Positions 47,403 through 56,396 of a DNA stretch of 64,000 nucleotides are shown here, in pieces. The notes under the pieces are model-generated. The model was not told where the DNA came from, did not search any database, and saw only the letters and a list, made by a program, of their open reading frames with translations. The stretch is from an uncultured Crocinitomix sp. (GTDB taxonomy: Bacteria > Bacteroidota > Bacteroidia > Flavobacteriales_D > Crocinitomicaceae): assembly GCA_937136425.1 (NCBI GenBank), contig CAKZON010000044.1, positions 1-64,000 on the forward strand, in the 5' to 3' direction. The translations under genes and the position numbers were made by a program. Every line of letters begins with the position of its first letter. Position 1 is the stretch's first letter.

Positions 47403-48161
47403 CTACAGGCCAGTTCTTTTCTTGAATTGGTCTTCAAAGTTCGGTTTCTTGTATTTCGATAATTTGCAAATCAAATCACTTTCTAAGGTAATTGTCAATT
47501 TAGATTTTGAATAAGTTTTTACACGGGCAATATTTACCAACCAAGATTTATGTGATCGGAAAAAGTCACCATTCTCATCCAATAAATTCTCAAAGTGTTT
47601 TAAGTTTTTACTCACCATATAGCGCTCACCATTTAAAAGGTGAATGGTTGAGTATGCCTCTTTTGCCTCAAATGCTAGAATAGTAGAGATGGGAATTATT
47701 TTTTGCGAACCTAAATGCGGAATCACAATTTTAGAAAGTTGCGAATTGTTTATGTTTTCTTTTAACGCCGTGTAAGATTTATGCGAATTCGTTAACTTTT
47801 GCTTTTCAACAAATCGATCAACCGAAAGTTTAAGTCGCTCTATGGTAACTGGTTTTAATAAATAATCTACCGCCGAAATTTCAAATGCTTTAAGTGCATA
47901 CTGATCGTAGGCTGTAACAAAAATAATTTCAAAATCAATCTCTTCAAAAAAGGATACAATTTCGTACCCGGCGTAATTAGGCATTTCTATATCCAAAAAC
48001 ACCAAAGAAGGTTTGTGTTTTTTTATGGCCTCAACAGCTTCTTTTAATCCTTTGCATTTTTCTACAATGTTTATTTGCGGACAATAGCGTACTAATAGTC
48101 CTGATAAAATTTCCCGGGCACTTCTTTCGTCATCTACAATAATTGCGTCATGTATGGTCAT
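47403..48161 (-). CDS. LytTR-family response regulator
   Basis: 252 residues: receiver domain (about 1-120) with IIVDDERSAREIL, phosphoacceptor Asp in LVFLDIEMPNYAGYE, the FVTAYDQYALKAF Thr/Ala switch and DYLLKPVT. A LytTR DNA-binding domain follows (about 145-250) with IPHLGSQKIIPISTILAFEAKEAYSTIHL and FFRSHKSWLVN. It lies 30 bases behind the LytS-type histidine kinase gene, which is its probable partner. Such regulators often control surface or stress genes; no target site is visible. Confidence 0.94.
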   Translation of the reverse strand: MTIHDAIIVDDERSAREILSGLLVRYCPQINIVEKCKGLKEAVEAIKKHKPSLVFLDIEMPNYAGYEIVSFFEEIDFEIIFVTAYDQYALKAFEISAVDYLLKPVTIERLKLSVDRFVEKQKLTNSHKSYTALKENINNSQLSKIVIPHLGSQKIIPISTILAFEAKEAYSTIHLLNGERYMVSKNLKHFENLLDENGDFFRSHKSWLVNIARVKTYSKSKLTITLESDLICKLSKYKKPNFEDQFKKRTGL

Positions 48162-48191
48162 TTGTAAACTTATTAATGTGCGTTTTTACAA

Positions 48192-50012
48192 TTATGTTTT
48201 TCGTTTGTATGGTAAACAAATTACAACCGTTGTTCCAATTGCTTTTTCGTCTGATTTTAAGTCAATGTATGTCACTCCTAAGTTATTTCCGTAAACTTGG
48301 CTCAGTAATTTAAAGCGTTCTTCTATTGAGTTAACAGCAAAGGAAGTGTGATTCTTGATACGTCTTTTTTGTATTTCTTGGGAGGCTTCTCGCCCAATCC
48401 CATTGTCACTTATGGTGCATATTAAGTCTTTTTTCATTTTAAATTGCACTTTAAGGTGTTTCCCTCCTTCTTTATGGAACAACCCATGTTTAATAGAGTT
48501 TTCCAAAAATGGTTGTAGAAGTAACGGTGGAATTAAAATGTTTCTAATTTCATTTGTTTCAAATTCAATTGTTAAATCATTATCAAAACGTAATTTTTCT
48601 AATTCCAAATAAAGTTGCAATGAAGCGTATTCATCTTCAATATCAATAAACTCTTGGCTAGAATGATTTAATGTTTTACGAATTAGATCAGCAAATTTTG
48701 CAATATAATTATAAGATTCTTCCGTATTTTCCTTTAAAATCAAATCTTGAATAGAATTCAAAGCATTGAACGTAAAATGCGGATTCATTTGCGATTTTAG
48801 GGAAGTCAATTGATGGTATGACATCTTTTTTTGCTGCCTTTCAATTTGAATTTTACGATTTAACCGATAGCGATTAAAGATTAGAATAATAATGAATATC
48901 AAAAGAACAAAAGCCGCAACTGTTATGACAATTGCAATGGTTAATAGCTTATTGCGATCAGCTTCATAATCGTTTTCAAGTGCTAGTGAGTTAATTTGAG
49001 AAATTTTTTCATTCACATTAAACTTAATCTGCATCATTTCTAACCGCGAATTTCTTTCTTTGGCCTCCACTTCAGCAGATAAATCAATGTAACGAGATTG
49101 ATACTTTGAAGCTTCTTTAAAATTGTTTTTAGCCGTGTAGATATTCGTACAAGCTTGATAAACGCCAAGTAACCTTAAGTTTAAGTTTTGTTCAAGAGCA
49201 ATTTTTTCCGCAATTTGATAGTATGTGAGGGAGGAATCAAGCTGCCCCATATCAAAGTAGATTTGTCCTTTTCTATATTGCCCAATGCAAAGTAAATTAT
49301 TAGCACCAGCTTTATTTGACAAAACAATAGACTGTTCAGCCATGTCTAAAGCTTCATCATATTTTTTTTGAAGTCGGTAAACATCCGAAAAATTTAAATA
49401 GGCAGAATTGACAGTAAGGTCATATCCAATTTCTTTACCTAGTTCAACAGCTTCCTCTAAATAAGGAATGGCATTGTCATAATCTTTGGCAAGGATATAG
49501 ATATAAGCCGTAACAAGCATATTGTCGCACCTCATATAAGAATAGCGTTGAGCATCTTTAAAATGCTCGCAAATGAGATCTGCCTTGTTCAAATATTCTA
49601 AAGCAGTTGTATAGTCTCCAAGCCCAGCAGTCATGCTTCCCATTGTATTATAGCAACGTGCGGCTTCTAGTGTGTGATACTTTGAGAATATTGCTAATGC
49701 TTCTTGAGCCATTTGCATTGCTGTACCAATATCGCCATGAACAGTATTGATAATTGACTCTTGAAATTTAAATTGAGCATATAAAAATTCGAAATTCAAT
49801 TCTTTTGTTCTGCTAGCACAATATATTATTAGCTCTTTAGCGTCAGAGGTGCTGTACTCATTTTCTTCAACTCTTACACATTCTTCAATATATTGGAAGT
49901 CTTCTCTTTTATCTGTGTTTTGAGCTATTTCTAACAATTTAGCATAGTCAATATTAGCCAGCGAATTTAAACTCAGGCTAATTACAAACAAAAGGAAAAG
50001 AAACTTATTCAT
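48192..50012 (-). CDS. TPR-containing sensor histidine kinase (LytS type)
   Basis: 606 residues: signal peptide (MNKFLFLLFVISLSLNSLA), TPR repeats in the periplasm to about residue 340 (SYLNFSDVYRLQKKYDEALD and similar), one membrane helix (TIAIVITVAAFVLLIFIIILIF, about 358-380), then the His_kinase domain LKSQMNPHFTFNALNSIQD with the phosphorylated His, and the ATPase part PPLLLQPFLENSIKHGL with DNGIG. Periplasmic TPRs probably sense protein or peptide partners. It lies between ruvC and the LytTR gene with 3 and 30 base gaps. Confidence 0.93.
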   Translation of the reverse strand: MNKFLFLLFVISLSLNSLANIDYAKLLEIAQNTDKREDFQYIEECVRVEENEYSTSDAKELIIYCASRTKELNFEFLYAQFKFQESIINTVHGDIGTAMQMAQEALAIFSKYHTLEAARCYNTMGSMTAGLGDYTTALEYLNKADLICEHFKDAQRYSYMRCDNMLVTAYIYILAKDYDNAIPYLEEAVELGKEIGYDLTVNSAYLNFSDVYRLQKKYDEALDMAEQSIVLSNKAGANNLLCIGQYRKGQIYFDMGQLDSSLTYYQIAEKIALEQNLNLRLLGVYQACTNIYTAKNNFKEASKYQSRYIDLSAEVEAKERNSRLEMMQIKFNVNEKISQINSLALENDYEADRNKLLTIAIVITVAAFVLLIFIIILIFNRYRLNRKIQIERQQKKMSYHQLTSLKSQMNPHFTFNALNSIQDLILKENTEESYNYIAKFADLIRKTLNHSSQEFIDIEDEYASLQLYLELEKLRFDNDLTIEFETNEIRNILIPPLLLQPFLENSIKHGLFHKEGGKHLKVQFKMKKDLICTISDNGIGREASQEIQKRRIKNHTSFAVNSIEERFKLLSQVYGNNLGVTYIDLKSDEKAIGTTVVICLPYKRKT

Positions 50013-50015
50013 ATT

Positions 50016-50582
50016 CTAACCCTTCTTTAATCGTTTTGGATTGTCAGAAACAAAAGCCTTCCATGATCCAGATTTGGATTTGTTATGTTCTCCAACGCCT
50101 CCTTGGAAATGGTGACAAACAGCTGCTGCCAAACCATCTGTTGCATCTAAATGTTTAGGCATTTCTTTGAGGTTAAAAAGGCGCATGAGCATACTTGCTA
50201 CCTGTTCTTTTGAGGCATTTCCACTTCCAGTTATCGATTGTTTTATTTTTTTTGGAGTGTATTCTTCAAAAGGTAAATTTCGGTGCAAGGCAGCTGCAAT
50301 TGAAACACCTTGTGCTCTTCCAAGTTTTAACATGGATTGTACATTTTTACCAAAGAAAGGAGCCTCAATTGCCATTTCATCTGGTTTGTATTCCAGTATG
50401 AGTTGATCTACTCGATCAAAAATTCGCTTTAATTTATCAGGGTGTGTAGTGAGCTTACTAAGATGAATAACACCATAAGTAATAAGCCTTAGTTCTTTAT
50501 TACGGACATGAATAATTCCATAACCCATTATGGAAGTCCCAGGATCTATTCCAAGAATTATTTTATCAACAGTTTTTTTCAA
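50016..50582 (-). CDS. ruvC: Holliday junction resolvase RuvC
   Basis: 188-residue endonuclease that cleaves four-way junctions in recombination. Catalytic acidic residues are in ILGIDPGTSIMGYG, MAIEAPFFGKNVQS and the C-terminal LDATDGLAAAVCHH. A C-terminal extension (GGVGEHNKSKSGSWKAFVSDNPKRLKKG) is basic. The start overlaps the SixA gene's stop by four bases, so they are coupled. Confidence 0.96.
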   Translation of the reverse strand: MKKTVDKIILGIDPGTSIMGYGIIHVRNKELRLITYGVIHLSKLTTHPDKLKRIFDRVDQLILEYKPDEMAIEAPFFGKNVQSMLKLGRAQGVSIAAALHRNLPFEEYTPKKIKQSITGSGNASKEQVASMLMRLFNLKEMPKHLDATDGLAAAVCHHFQGGVGEHNKSKSGSWKAFVSDNPKRLKKG

Positions 50583-51064
50583 AAAGAGTGTACTTGTGGT
50601 TCAATTATTCGCTCAATCTTGCCTGTGTTTGCACCAAGCAATTTCCAATCATCAAAGTTAAAATTAATTTGCACTAACATTGAAGTAGACATTACTAGCT
50701 GATCACCTACCAAATAATTAACAAAATCAGATAAACCGAAGTTATGGCCTGTGAGTAATATGTTGTTACCATTAGCTTTGTCTATCAAAACTTCTTGAAT
50801 TTTTTCACGACTTGCTAAATAGAGCGAATCGTCAAAAATAATTGGTTTTCGCCACAAATGATAATTCATAATTTCAGCGGTTTCTTGTGTTCTTTGAGCA
50901 CCAGAAGCTATGATTTGATCTACAACAATTTCCTCCTTTTGGAAAATATACCCTATTTGGTTGGCTTGAGCAGTACCTTTTTTATTTAATTTCCGTTTAA
51001 AATCAACTGTCGAATCCCCAGGTTTTACGGCCTTTCCATGCCGCATTGCATATAGTTTTAACAT
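50579..51064 (-). CDS. SixA-type histidine phosphatase
   Basis: 161-residue phosphoglycerate-mutase-fold phosphatase. MLKLYAMRHGKAVKPGD carries the catalytic RHG, SGAQRTQETAEIM the second Arg, and LLTGHNFGLSDFVNYL the second catalytic His. SixA proteins remove phosphate from histidine phosphotransfer domains. The substrate here is unknown; it is co-transcribed with ruvC and upstream of a two-component pair. Confidence 0.9.
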   Translation of the reverse strand: MLKLYAMRHGKAVKPGDSTVDFKRKLNKKGTAQANQIGYIFQKEEIVVDQIIASGAQRTQETAEIMNYHLWRKPIIFDDSLYLASREKIQEVLIDKANGNNILLTGHNFGLSDFVNYLVGDQLVMSTSMLVQINFNFDDWKLLGANTGKIERIIEPQVHSF

Positions 51065-51132
51065 AAGCGTAAAAAAAAAGTGATATTTTCACCAACCCTA
51101 AATTAACAATTCCCGTTATATTATTTGAGAAG

Positions 51133-51163
51133 TTTATCATAGTTATGGGTTTACTATGATAAA
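51133..51163 (+). promoter_or_regulatory. Inverted repeat upstream of the ECF sigma gene
   Basis: Perfect 11-base arms TTTATCATAGT (51133-51143) and ACTATGATAAA (51153-51163) around 9 bases. It could be an operator or a leader hairpin of the sigma-factor transcript. Confidence 0.65.
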
Positions 51164-51184
51164 GTGAATCAAACTACTTATTCA

Positions 51185-51210
51185 GACCAGCTGGGCTTGC
51201 CCGGCTGGTC
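51185..51210 (+). other. GC-rich hairpin just before the ECF sigma gene
   Basis: GACCAGC (51185-51191) and GCTGGTC (51204-51210) pair perfectly, with GGG/CCC inside, and CCTTTTG follows. It ends 23 bases before the ATG, so it may be a leader attenuator or the terminator of an upstream RNA. Confidence 0.65.
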
Positions 51211-51233
51211 CTTTTGTCAACAAAAGTAAACGT

Positions 51234-51803
51234 ATGATTGACCACAAGATAATTGAAGCCTGTAAGAAAAACGATCGTCGTGCTCAAGAGAAGCTCTATG
51301 AATGGTGTTATGTAAAATTAATGCCAACTTGTATGAGGTACCATAGAAATGAGGAAGACGCCCGTTCAATTCTAAATTTAGGTTTTGTCAAGATTTGCAA
51401 AAATTTGGATAAGTTGAAAGAAGCCACACCATTTGAGGCGTGGGTTAGAAGAATCGTTATGAACACGATTATTGATGAATTCAGAAAAAATAAAAATTAC
51501 CTTCAATTAGTAGATTCAAAAGAAACCGACCGTGAATTAGAAGTTCATGTGACTTCGGTAGAAAACAACGTGTGGTCAAAATTAGAAATGGATGTGTTAA
51601 TGGGCTTGTTAAAACGCCTTCCAGATGTTTCGCGTAAAGTATTTAACCTATACGTGATTGATGGATATACACATAAAGAAATAGGAAAATTATTAGATAT
51701 TTCAGACGGAACATCTAAATGGCACCTTTCCAATGCAAGAAAATTGTTGCGTGAAATGGTGAATAAAATAAAACTCTCAGAAAATAGAGAAATGTGGGCG
51801 TAG
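51234..51803 (+). CDS. ECF-type RNA polymerase sigma factor
   Basis: 189 residues. Region 2: IIEACKKNDRRAQEKLYEWCYVKLMPTCMRYHRNEEDARSILNLGFVKI and FEAWVRRIVMNTIIDEFRKN. Region 4: GLLKRLPDVSRKVFNLYVIDGYTHKEIGKLLDISDGTSKWHLSNARKLLR with a helix-turn-helix. The next gene begins 3 bases after the stop and encodes a membrane protein of the anti-sigma type, so the two probably form a regulatory pair. Two hairpins precede it. Confidence 0.95.
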   Translation: MIDHKIIEACKKNDRRAQEKLYEWCYVKLMPTCMRYHRNEEDARSILNLGFVKICKNLDKLKEATPFEAWVRRIVMNTIIDEFRKNKNYLQLVDSKETDRELEVHVTSVENNVWSKLEMDVLMGLLKRLPDVSRKVFNLYVIDGYTHKEIGKLLDISDGTSKWHLSNARKLLREMVNKIKLSENREMWA

Positions 51804-51806
51804 ATA

Positions 51807-53684
51807 ATGAGCGAGGAGAATAAACATATGGATGACAGCTTTAAAAAGATGGGTGAGGACTTAAATGCTTCTTACGATAAATCTTTTTGGCAGGATGCTA
51901 AAGCAAGTTTAGAAAATGATGCTTTAGATGATGCGTTCCGTAATGCAGCTGCTCAGGCTGGATCTACGGCGGGCCTTGCTTTGGCGTCAGAGTCGTTGGG
52001 AGACGCTTTTATGGATGATGCTTTTCAAGAAGCTGCGGCACAGGTTACGGCAACTTATAGTAGTGCTTATTGGACTGCCTTGCAAGCATCACAGCCTGAT
52101 TTAGAAATGGATGATGCCTTTTTGAGTGCATCAAAAGATTTAAAAGCAAGTTATAGTCCTGCATATTGGGGGGCTGCAAATTCAGCACTTGAAAAAGAAG
52201 GGTTGCACTATGAATATAACTCGGCTTATTGGAATGAAGCTAGAACGTTATTAGATAACGCAGATAAAAAATCATTTTTCACTAAATGGACAGGTGTTGC
52301 AGCACTTTTATTGCTCATTTCGCTATTAGGCATTTATGCGGGTACAGCAAATAATTCTGGAATTTCTGGGCAACGTATAGCAAATGATTCTGGTGATTTA
52401 AACTTAACTAGGTTAGCTGTGCTTAATGCTACCCAAGAAAACAATGAAACGGCACAAGTCCAATTGATGAATGACGAGGCAAGTGTAATTGATGAGAATT
52501 CAGCAAATAACTTAGAAGACAGTTTTAGTGAGCAAACAAACCTTGCAGTTAACAATGAAGGTGTTTTGAATAATAATCAGAATATTGATAGACAATCAAA
52601 TCCAAATGCAAGTGAGATTGCTGAGTCTGGAAATACTACTAACTCAAACTTGGTTGAAGAGCATTCAAATCTTGAAAACTTTAATGTCAACCCAATTAAT
52701 GCGCAAAATTCTAATATCGTAAATCGAATCTCAGACAGAACTCCTCAAAATACGAATGAAGAGGAACCTTTAAATCAAGAAACACCAAATAACATTGCTG
52801 ATCAAAGCTTTGGGTTGAATAATTTGAGTGCAGGAAGCCTTGAGCCTATGCATCCTGAAGTGAATAATGCAGATGAGAATAATAATACGAGAATTGGCAA
52901 CAGTTTTATTGAAAAAATGGTCTTACCAGTTTCGTTAATTACACCCAGTTCATCAGAATTGACCACAGCAAGTTTAACAACAATTGAAGCGCCTAAACTA
53001 CGTAATGTTCATACTTTCGCTTTACTTGGTGGAGTAGGGAAAGGAATTGGTTATGGATCTGAATCTACCATTTGGACGAATAGAGCTTATGGTGGAATAG
53101 GATATAATACATATGGGTTTGGAAAGTTGAGAAAATTCGATTTTGGAGTTAATGTAATCATGAACTATAGTGATCATGAAGATTTAAGACGCAGGTGGAC
53201 AAAACAAATTTATAGAGAGAATGCTCAAACAGAAACAAATTATGTAAACTATAATGTAAGCGAATTGTTTAGTTTAAGTACAAACATAAATATGGGCTAT
53301 GAGTTTGTTCCTAAGCATAAATTAAGATTAGGAATGGGACTTTCAAAAGTGGTGATTGCGAATTCAATAGTTGCATCAAACTTTACTGGTACAGAGAGAG
53401 AAAATAATTATGTTTTCTTAGGGAGCAAGTCATATATAAGTAACTCTAACAATGAAGTTCCTGAAGATTTTGATGTAATAGATTTGAACTTGACATTAGG
53501 TTATGAGTTTCAGTTGAGCAGTAGACTTAGCCTTCAGGTAACAGGTGAATATGGTTTGTTTGATCGTACTAATGATGCCGTTTTTGAAGGGCAAGGTTTT
53601 ACTGCTAATCATGAAGCCGTATTTGATAACGAAAGAAGTTTAACAATAGGATTAAAGTATAATATATTTAGAGTAGCAAAATGA
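51807..53684 (+). CDS. Anti-sigma-like protein: cytoplasmic repeats, membrane helix, outer-membrane barrel-like domain
   Basis: 625 residues with no signal peptide. Residues 1-160 hold four short repeats around Y-x-x-x-[FY]-W-x-x-A (YDKSFW 23, YSSAYW 84, YSPAYW 116, YNSAYW 137), alternating with DDAF motifs. One membrane helix (about 162-178, GVAALLLLISLLGIYAG) follows. Residues ~180-390 are an Asn/Glu/Ser-rich flexible linker. Residues ~395-625 (TFALLGGVGKGIGYGS ... LTLGYEFQLSSRLSLQVTGEYGLFD ... LTIGLKYNIFRVAK) alternate like an outer-membrane beta-barrel. This topology could tie an outer-membrane barrel through the periplasm to sigma-binding repeats. It follows the ECF gene by 3 bases and overlaps the next gene by four. 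Confidence 0.75.
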   Translation: MSEENKHMDDSFKKMGEDLNASYDKSFWQDAKASLENDALDDAFRNAAAQAGSTAGLALASESLGDAFMDDAFQEAAAQVTATYSSAYWTALQASQPDLEMDDAFLSASKDLKASYSPAYWGAANSALEKEGLHYEYNSAYWNEARTLLDNADKKSFFTKWTGVAALLLLISLLGIYAGTANNSGISGQRIANDSGDLNLTRLAVLNATQENNETAQVQLMNDEASVIDENSANNLEDSFSEQTNLAVNNEGVLNNNQNIDRQSNPNASEIAESGNTTNSNLVEEHSNLENFNVNPINAQNSNIVNRISDRTPQNTNEEEPLNQETPNNIADQSFGLNNLSAGSLEPMHPEVNNADENNNTRIGNSFIEKMVLPVSLITPSSSELTTASLTTIEAPKLRNVHTFALLGGVGKGIGYGSESTIWTNRAYGGIGYNTYGFGKLRKFDFGVNVIMNYSDHEDLRRRWTKQIYRENAQTETNYVNYNVSELFSLSTNINMGYEFVPKHKLRLGMGLSKVVIANSIVASNFTGTERENNYVFLGSKSYISNSNNEVPEDFDVIDLNLTLGYEFQLSSRLSLQVTGEYGLFDRTNDAVFEGQGFTANHEAVFDNERSLTIGLKYNIFRVAK

Positions 53685-54757
53685 GGAAGATGAAAATGAA
53701 GCATATCGTAATGATATTAGCGGGGATTGTGCTAACAGCCTGTAATAAAACACCTATTCCTGAATTGCCAGAAGGGAATGACCCTATTTACACGCTAACT
53801 GGCCAGGTGGATGGAGAAGATCTTGACTATAGTGTTGGTCTTGAATCTGTGGTGATGAATAGAGGTGTAATAAATGAAAGCGGATTATTTAGCTATTATG
53901 GCGAAATGGAATCTGTTACGAATAGTGAAAAAATTAGAGTTGAATTTATTCAATTAGAAACACCGCAATCTTCTACTCAAATGGAAGTGTTTAATAATTC
54001 CACTATTCCTTTTATGGTAAATGAGCTTGCGAAAGTTAGATTTGATTTTGGCGGGTTTGGAGGTGGACAAAGCCAATTTTTCTGGTTGATAGAGGATGGT
54101 GCTGAAGTTAAACCTGGAGATGCACATGAGTTAGCAGAGTATGGTTATCTTAAAAAGACAGTTAGATTTAATGATGTTGGAAATGGAGATCAACATTATT
54201 ATTTTACCATTAAAAATGGGTTTGAGAATAATGAGTTGATTTCAGGTTTCAGTAGTGTTGGAGGAGAAGATTCTATTCATTTATATTCGGCAGTAACGTA
54301 CCCAATGCATGAATGGTATATTGATGGATTGTTGGTTGGTACTGATGCAAATTATGGAGGGCCTATAAGTACAGGAGTACACCGTATTAATCACCGTGTT
54401 ATGGACGAGAATAGCAATGTTGATGAAACGAATCGTTTGGTTCGTTTTAATGGAGGTAAACAAATTTGGGAATTGAAAGTGGTGTACCATGAAGAGTATC
54501 CAATCGAAACAAATAACTACGGTCGTGTTGTTATTTCAATGTATAAAGATGGAGAATGGTACAGTTCTGAATATGCAGAGGAAAACAAAGGAGAAGGTGT
54601 GTCAATTGAAAATATTAAACGAGTAGCTTTAGAAGAAGGTCAACTACCTTTAATTTCCTACGACATTGATTTTGATGCCGTACTTTACAATGAATCCAAG
54701 TCAGAATCTTTGACTTTATCAAATATGGATGGAAAATTTGTTGTAGGTTTAGAATAA
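53681..54757 (+). CDS. Lipoprotein of the sigma-factor operon
   Basis: 358 residues with a lipobox (ILAGIVLTAC, Cys at about 21). No known domain recognised; the middle contains a PKD-like start (VTYPMHEWYIDGLLVGT) and Gly/Phe-rich turns (FDFGGFGGGQSQF). The start overlaps the upstream stop by four bases (ATGA). As part of a sigma/anti-sigma operon it may be a regulated or sensing envelope component (inference). Confidence 0.78.
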   Translation: MRKMKMKHIVMILAGIVLTACNKTPIPELPEGNDPIYTLTGQVDGEDLDYSVGLESVVMNRGVINESGLFSYYGEMESVTNSEKIRVEFIQLETPQSSTQMEVFNNSTIPFMVNELAKVRFDFGGFGGGQSQFFWLIEDGAEVKPGDAHELAEYGYLKKTVRFNDVGNGDQHYYFTIKNGFENNELISGFSSVGGEDSIHLYSAVTYPMHEWYIDGLLVGTDANYGGPISTGVHRINHRVMDENSNVDETNRLVRFNGGKQIWELKVVYHEEYPIETNNYGRVVISMYKDGEWYSSEYAEENKGEGVSIENIKRVALEEGQLPLISYDIDFDAVLYNESKSESLTLSNMDGKFVVGLE

Positions 54758-54768
54758 AATTTAACACC

Positions 54769-55857
54769 ATGAAAAGTAGTGTACTGTTTGCAACATTATT
54801 AATAAGTTTTTCTTCATTTTGTCAAATTACTATTACTGCATCTGATTTTCCTGATGGAGGCGATACGGTTCTTGTAAGCGTTACTAATGATTTTGAATAT
54901 GATTTTGTTTCTTCTGGAGCAGATTATGATTGGAATTATGATGCTTTGAACATGGCAGAGCAAAGAATTGATACATTTTTTGACATTGATGATGCGAGTC
55001 TCACCTATCAGGTAATATTTAATAATGGTTGGTTTGATCCTGATTACCAGGCAGATTATTATACACCACTTTTAAATTTCGCTTTTCCAGAAACAGATCT
55101 TATCCCTATCGCGAATCCTGTAGGGTTTACCAAAATAGAATCAGATAAGGTTGAAATTATTGGTGTTGGTTTAGAAATTTCAGGTGTTGAAGTGCCAATA
55201 AAAAACGATATTATAGATGTTGAATATGAGTTACCAATGAATTACGAAGATGCCTGGGAATCTAATTCGTTTTTCGAAGTTGATTTAAATCCGGCATTTG
55301 ATGGGATTTTAAGAAGGCATCAAGAAAGAGTTTCAGAAGTTGACGGATGGGGAGAAGTAACTACACCTTTTGGTACATTTGAGGTTTTACGCACAAAGTC
55401 ATTTTTGGACTTTACAGATTCATTACGTATTTCTTTTGGGGAAGTAACAACTTGGATTGAATTACCTACACCTAGTCAAGTGGTTTATTCATGGTGGGCA
55501 AAGGATCAAAAAGTCCCAGTTTTGCAAGTAATTGCGCAAGATGTTGGTGGTACAGAAACGATTACTAGTGTAGAGTATAAAGATCGCTATTTAGGAGATG
55601 TAAGCATTGCAGAGTCTTCTGATATTCAACCTCAGATAAGCCTCTATCCAGTTCCAGCAAATGACGTTATAAATATTGTCAGTGAATCTGAAATTTTAAA
55701 CATTGAAATTTATTCACTTGCAGGTGCAATAACAACACAAGATATTTGGTCTGCAGAAACAGGTATTCTAAATGTTTCACAATTAGTGCCAGGAAGCTAC
55801 TTGATTTATATAACACAAGTAGATGGTGTATTTGTTGAGCAAATAATCATAGAATAA
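54769..55857 (+). CDS. Secreted protein with T9SS sorting domain
   Basis: 362 residues: signal peptide MKSSVLFATLLISFSSFCQ, a beta-rich body (DFPDGGDTVLVSVTNDFEYDF ... EEVTTPFGTFEVLRTKSF) and a T9SS type A sorting domain from ISLYPVPANDVINI to VEQIIIE. It starts 11 bases after the lipoprotein gene, so it is the last of four operon members. Function unknown. Confidence 0.85.
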   Translation: MKSSVLFATLLISFSSFCQITITASDFPDGGDTVLVSVTNDFEYDFVSSGADYDWNYDALNMAEQRIDTFFDIDDASLTYQVIFNNGWFDPDYQADYYTPLLNFAFPETDLIPIANPVGFTKIESDKVEIIGVGLEISGVEVPIKNDIIDVEYELPMNYEDAWESNSFFEVDLNPAFDGILRRHQERVSEVDGWGEVTTPFGTFEVLRTKSFLDFTDSLRISFGEVTTWIELPTPSQVVYSWWAKDQKVPVLQVIAQDVGGTETITSVEYKDRYLGDVSIAESSDIQPQISLYPVPANDVINIVSESEILNIEIYSLAGAITTQDIWSAETGILNVSQLVPGSYLIYITQVDGVFVEQIIIE

Positions 55858-55890
55858 CCAATCATACAACCGTACATTTCTAAATCCGTT

Positions 55891-55898
55891 TATCTTTG
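55891..55898 (+). promoter_or_regulatory. -7 box of rnpB
   Basis: TATCTTTG, a perfect TAnnTTTG box six bases before the first paired base of RNase P RNA. It gives the spacing used elsewhere in this annotation to place starts. Confidence 0.75.
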
Positions 55899-55903
55899 CC
55901 ATT

Positions 55904-56306
55904 GATAAACCGTCTTGTCGCCGCGACATTTTAGTCGAGGAGGAAAGTCCGGGCAACAAAGAGCATCATACTTCTTAACTGGAAGGGTTTCACTTGTGAA
56001 ATACAGCTAGTGCCGCAGAAAATAAACCGCCTTGATTTTAATTAAGGTAAGGGTGAAAAGGTGAGCCCTCCTTTGTGAGGGATAATCCACTTCGGTGGAT
56101 GAAAGTAAGAGCTCACCGCGCTTAAGGTGACTTAAGTGGCAGGGTAAACCTTATGAGTTGCAACATCATGTAAACCAAGGCTTGAAGCTAGCTCGGCTGA
56201 ACTTGGAGGGTAGATGGATTGATCCAGTTGGTAACGGCTGGACTAGATAAATGGCAAGAATTGCAGATGCAAATCTACAATACAGAACCCGGCTTATAGG
56301 TTTATT
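55904..56306 (+). ncRNA. rnpB: RNase P RNA
   Basis: Catalytic RNA that matures tRNA 5' ends. Universally conserved blocks are present: GAGGAGGAAAGTCCGGGC (from 55937) and, near the 3' end, ACAGAACCCGGCTTATAGG (56282-56300). Helix P1 forms between ATAAACC (55905-55911) and GGTTTAT (56299-56305). Length about 400 bases is normal for bacterial type A RNA. A perfect -7 box precedes it and a 13-base-stem terminator follows. Confidence 0.97.
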
Positions 56307-56312
56307 ATTTTT

Positions 56313-56347
56313 AAGCTCTCTATTAGATAACCTTTAATAGAGAGCTT
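56313..56347 (+). terminator. Intrinsic terminator after rnpB
   Basis: Perfect 13-base arms AAGCTCTCTATTA (56313-56325) and TAATAGAGAGCTT (56335-56347), followed by ATTTTTTG. Confidence 0.94.
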
Positions 56348-56370
56348 ATTTTTTGTTCATCAAGAATTGA

Positions 56371-56378
56371 TATCTTTG
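56371..56378 (+). promoter_or_regulatory. -7 box of the HEAT-like gene and trmB
   Basis: TATCTTTG, identical to the rnpB box, 18 bases before ATG 56397; a TTG at 56353-56355 is a possible upstream element. Confidence 0.65.
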
Positions 56379-56396
56379 CAAAATAATTTAGGCAGT

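Noticed and set aside
56367-56396. Upstream extension of the HEAT-like gene
   Set aside because: Includes the perfect -7 box TATCTTTG, so it is not transcribed.
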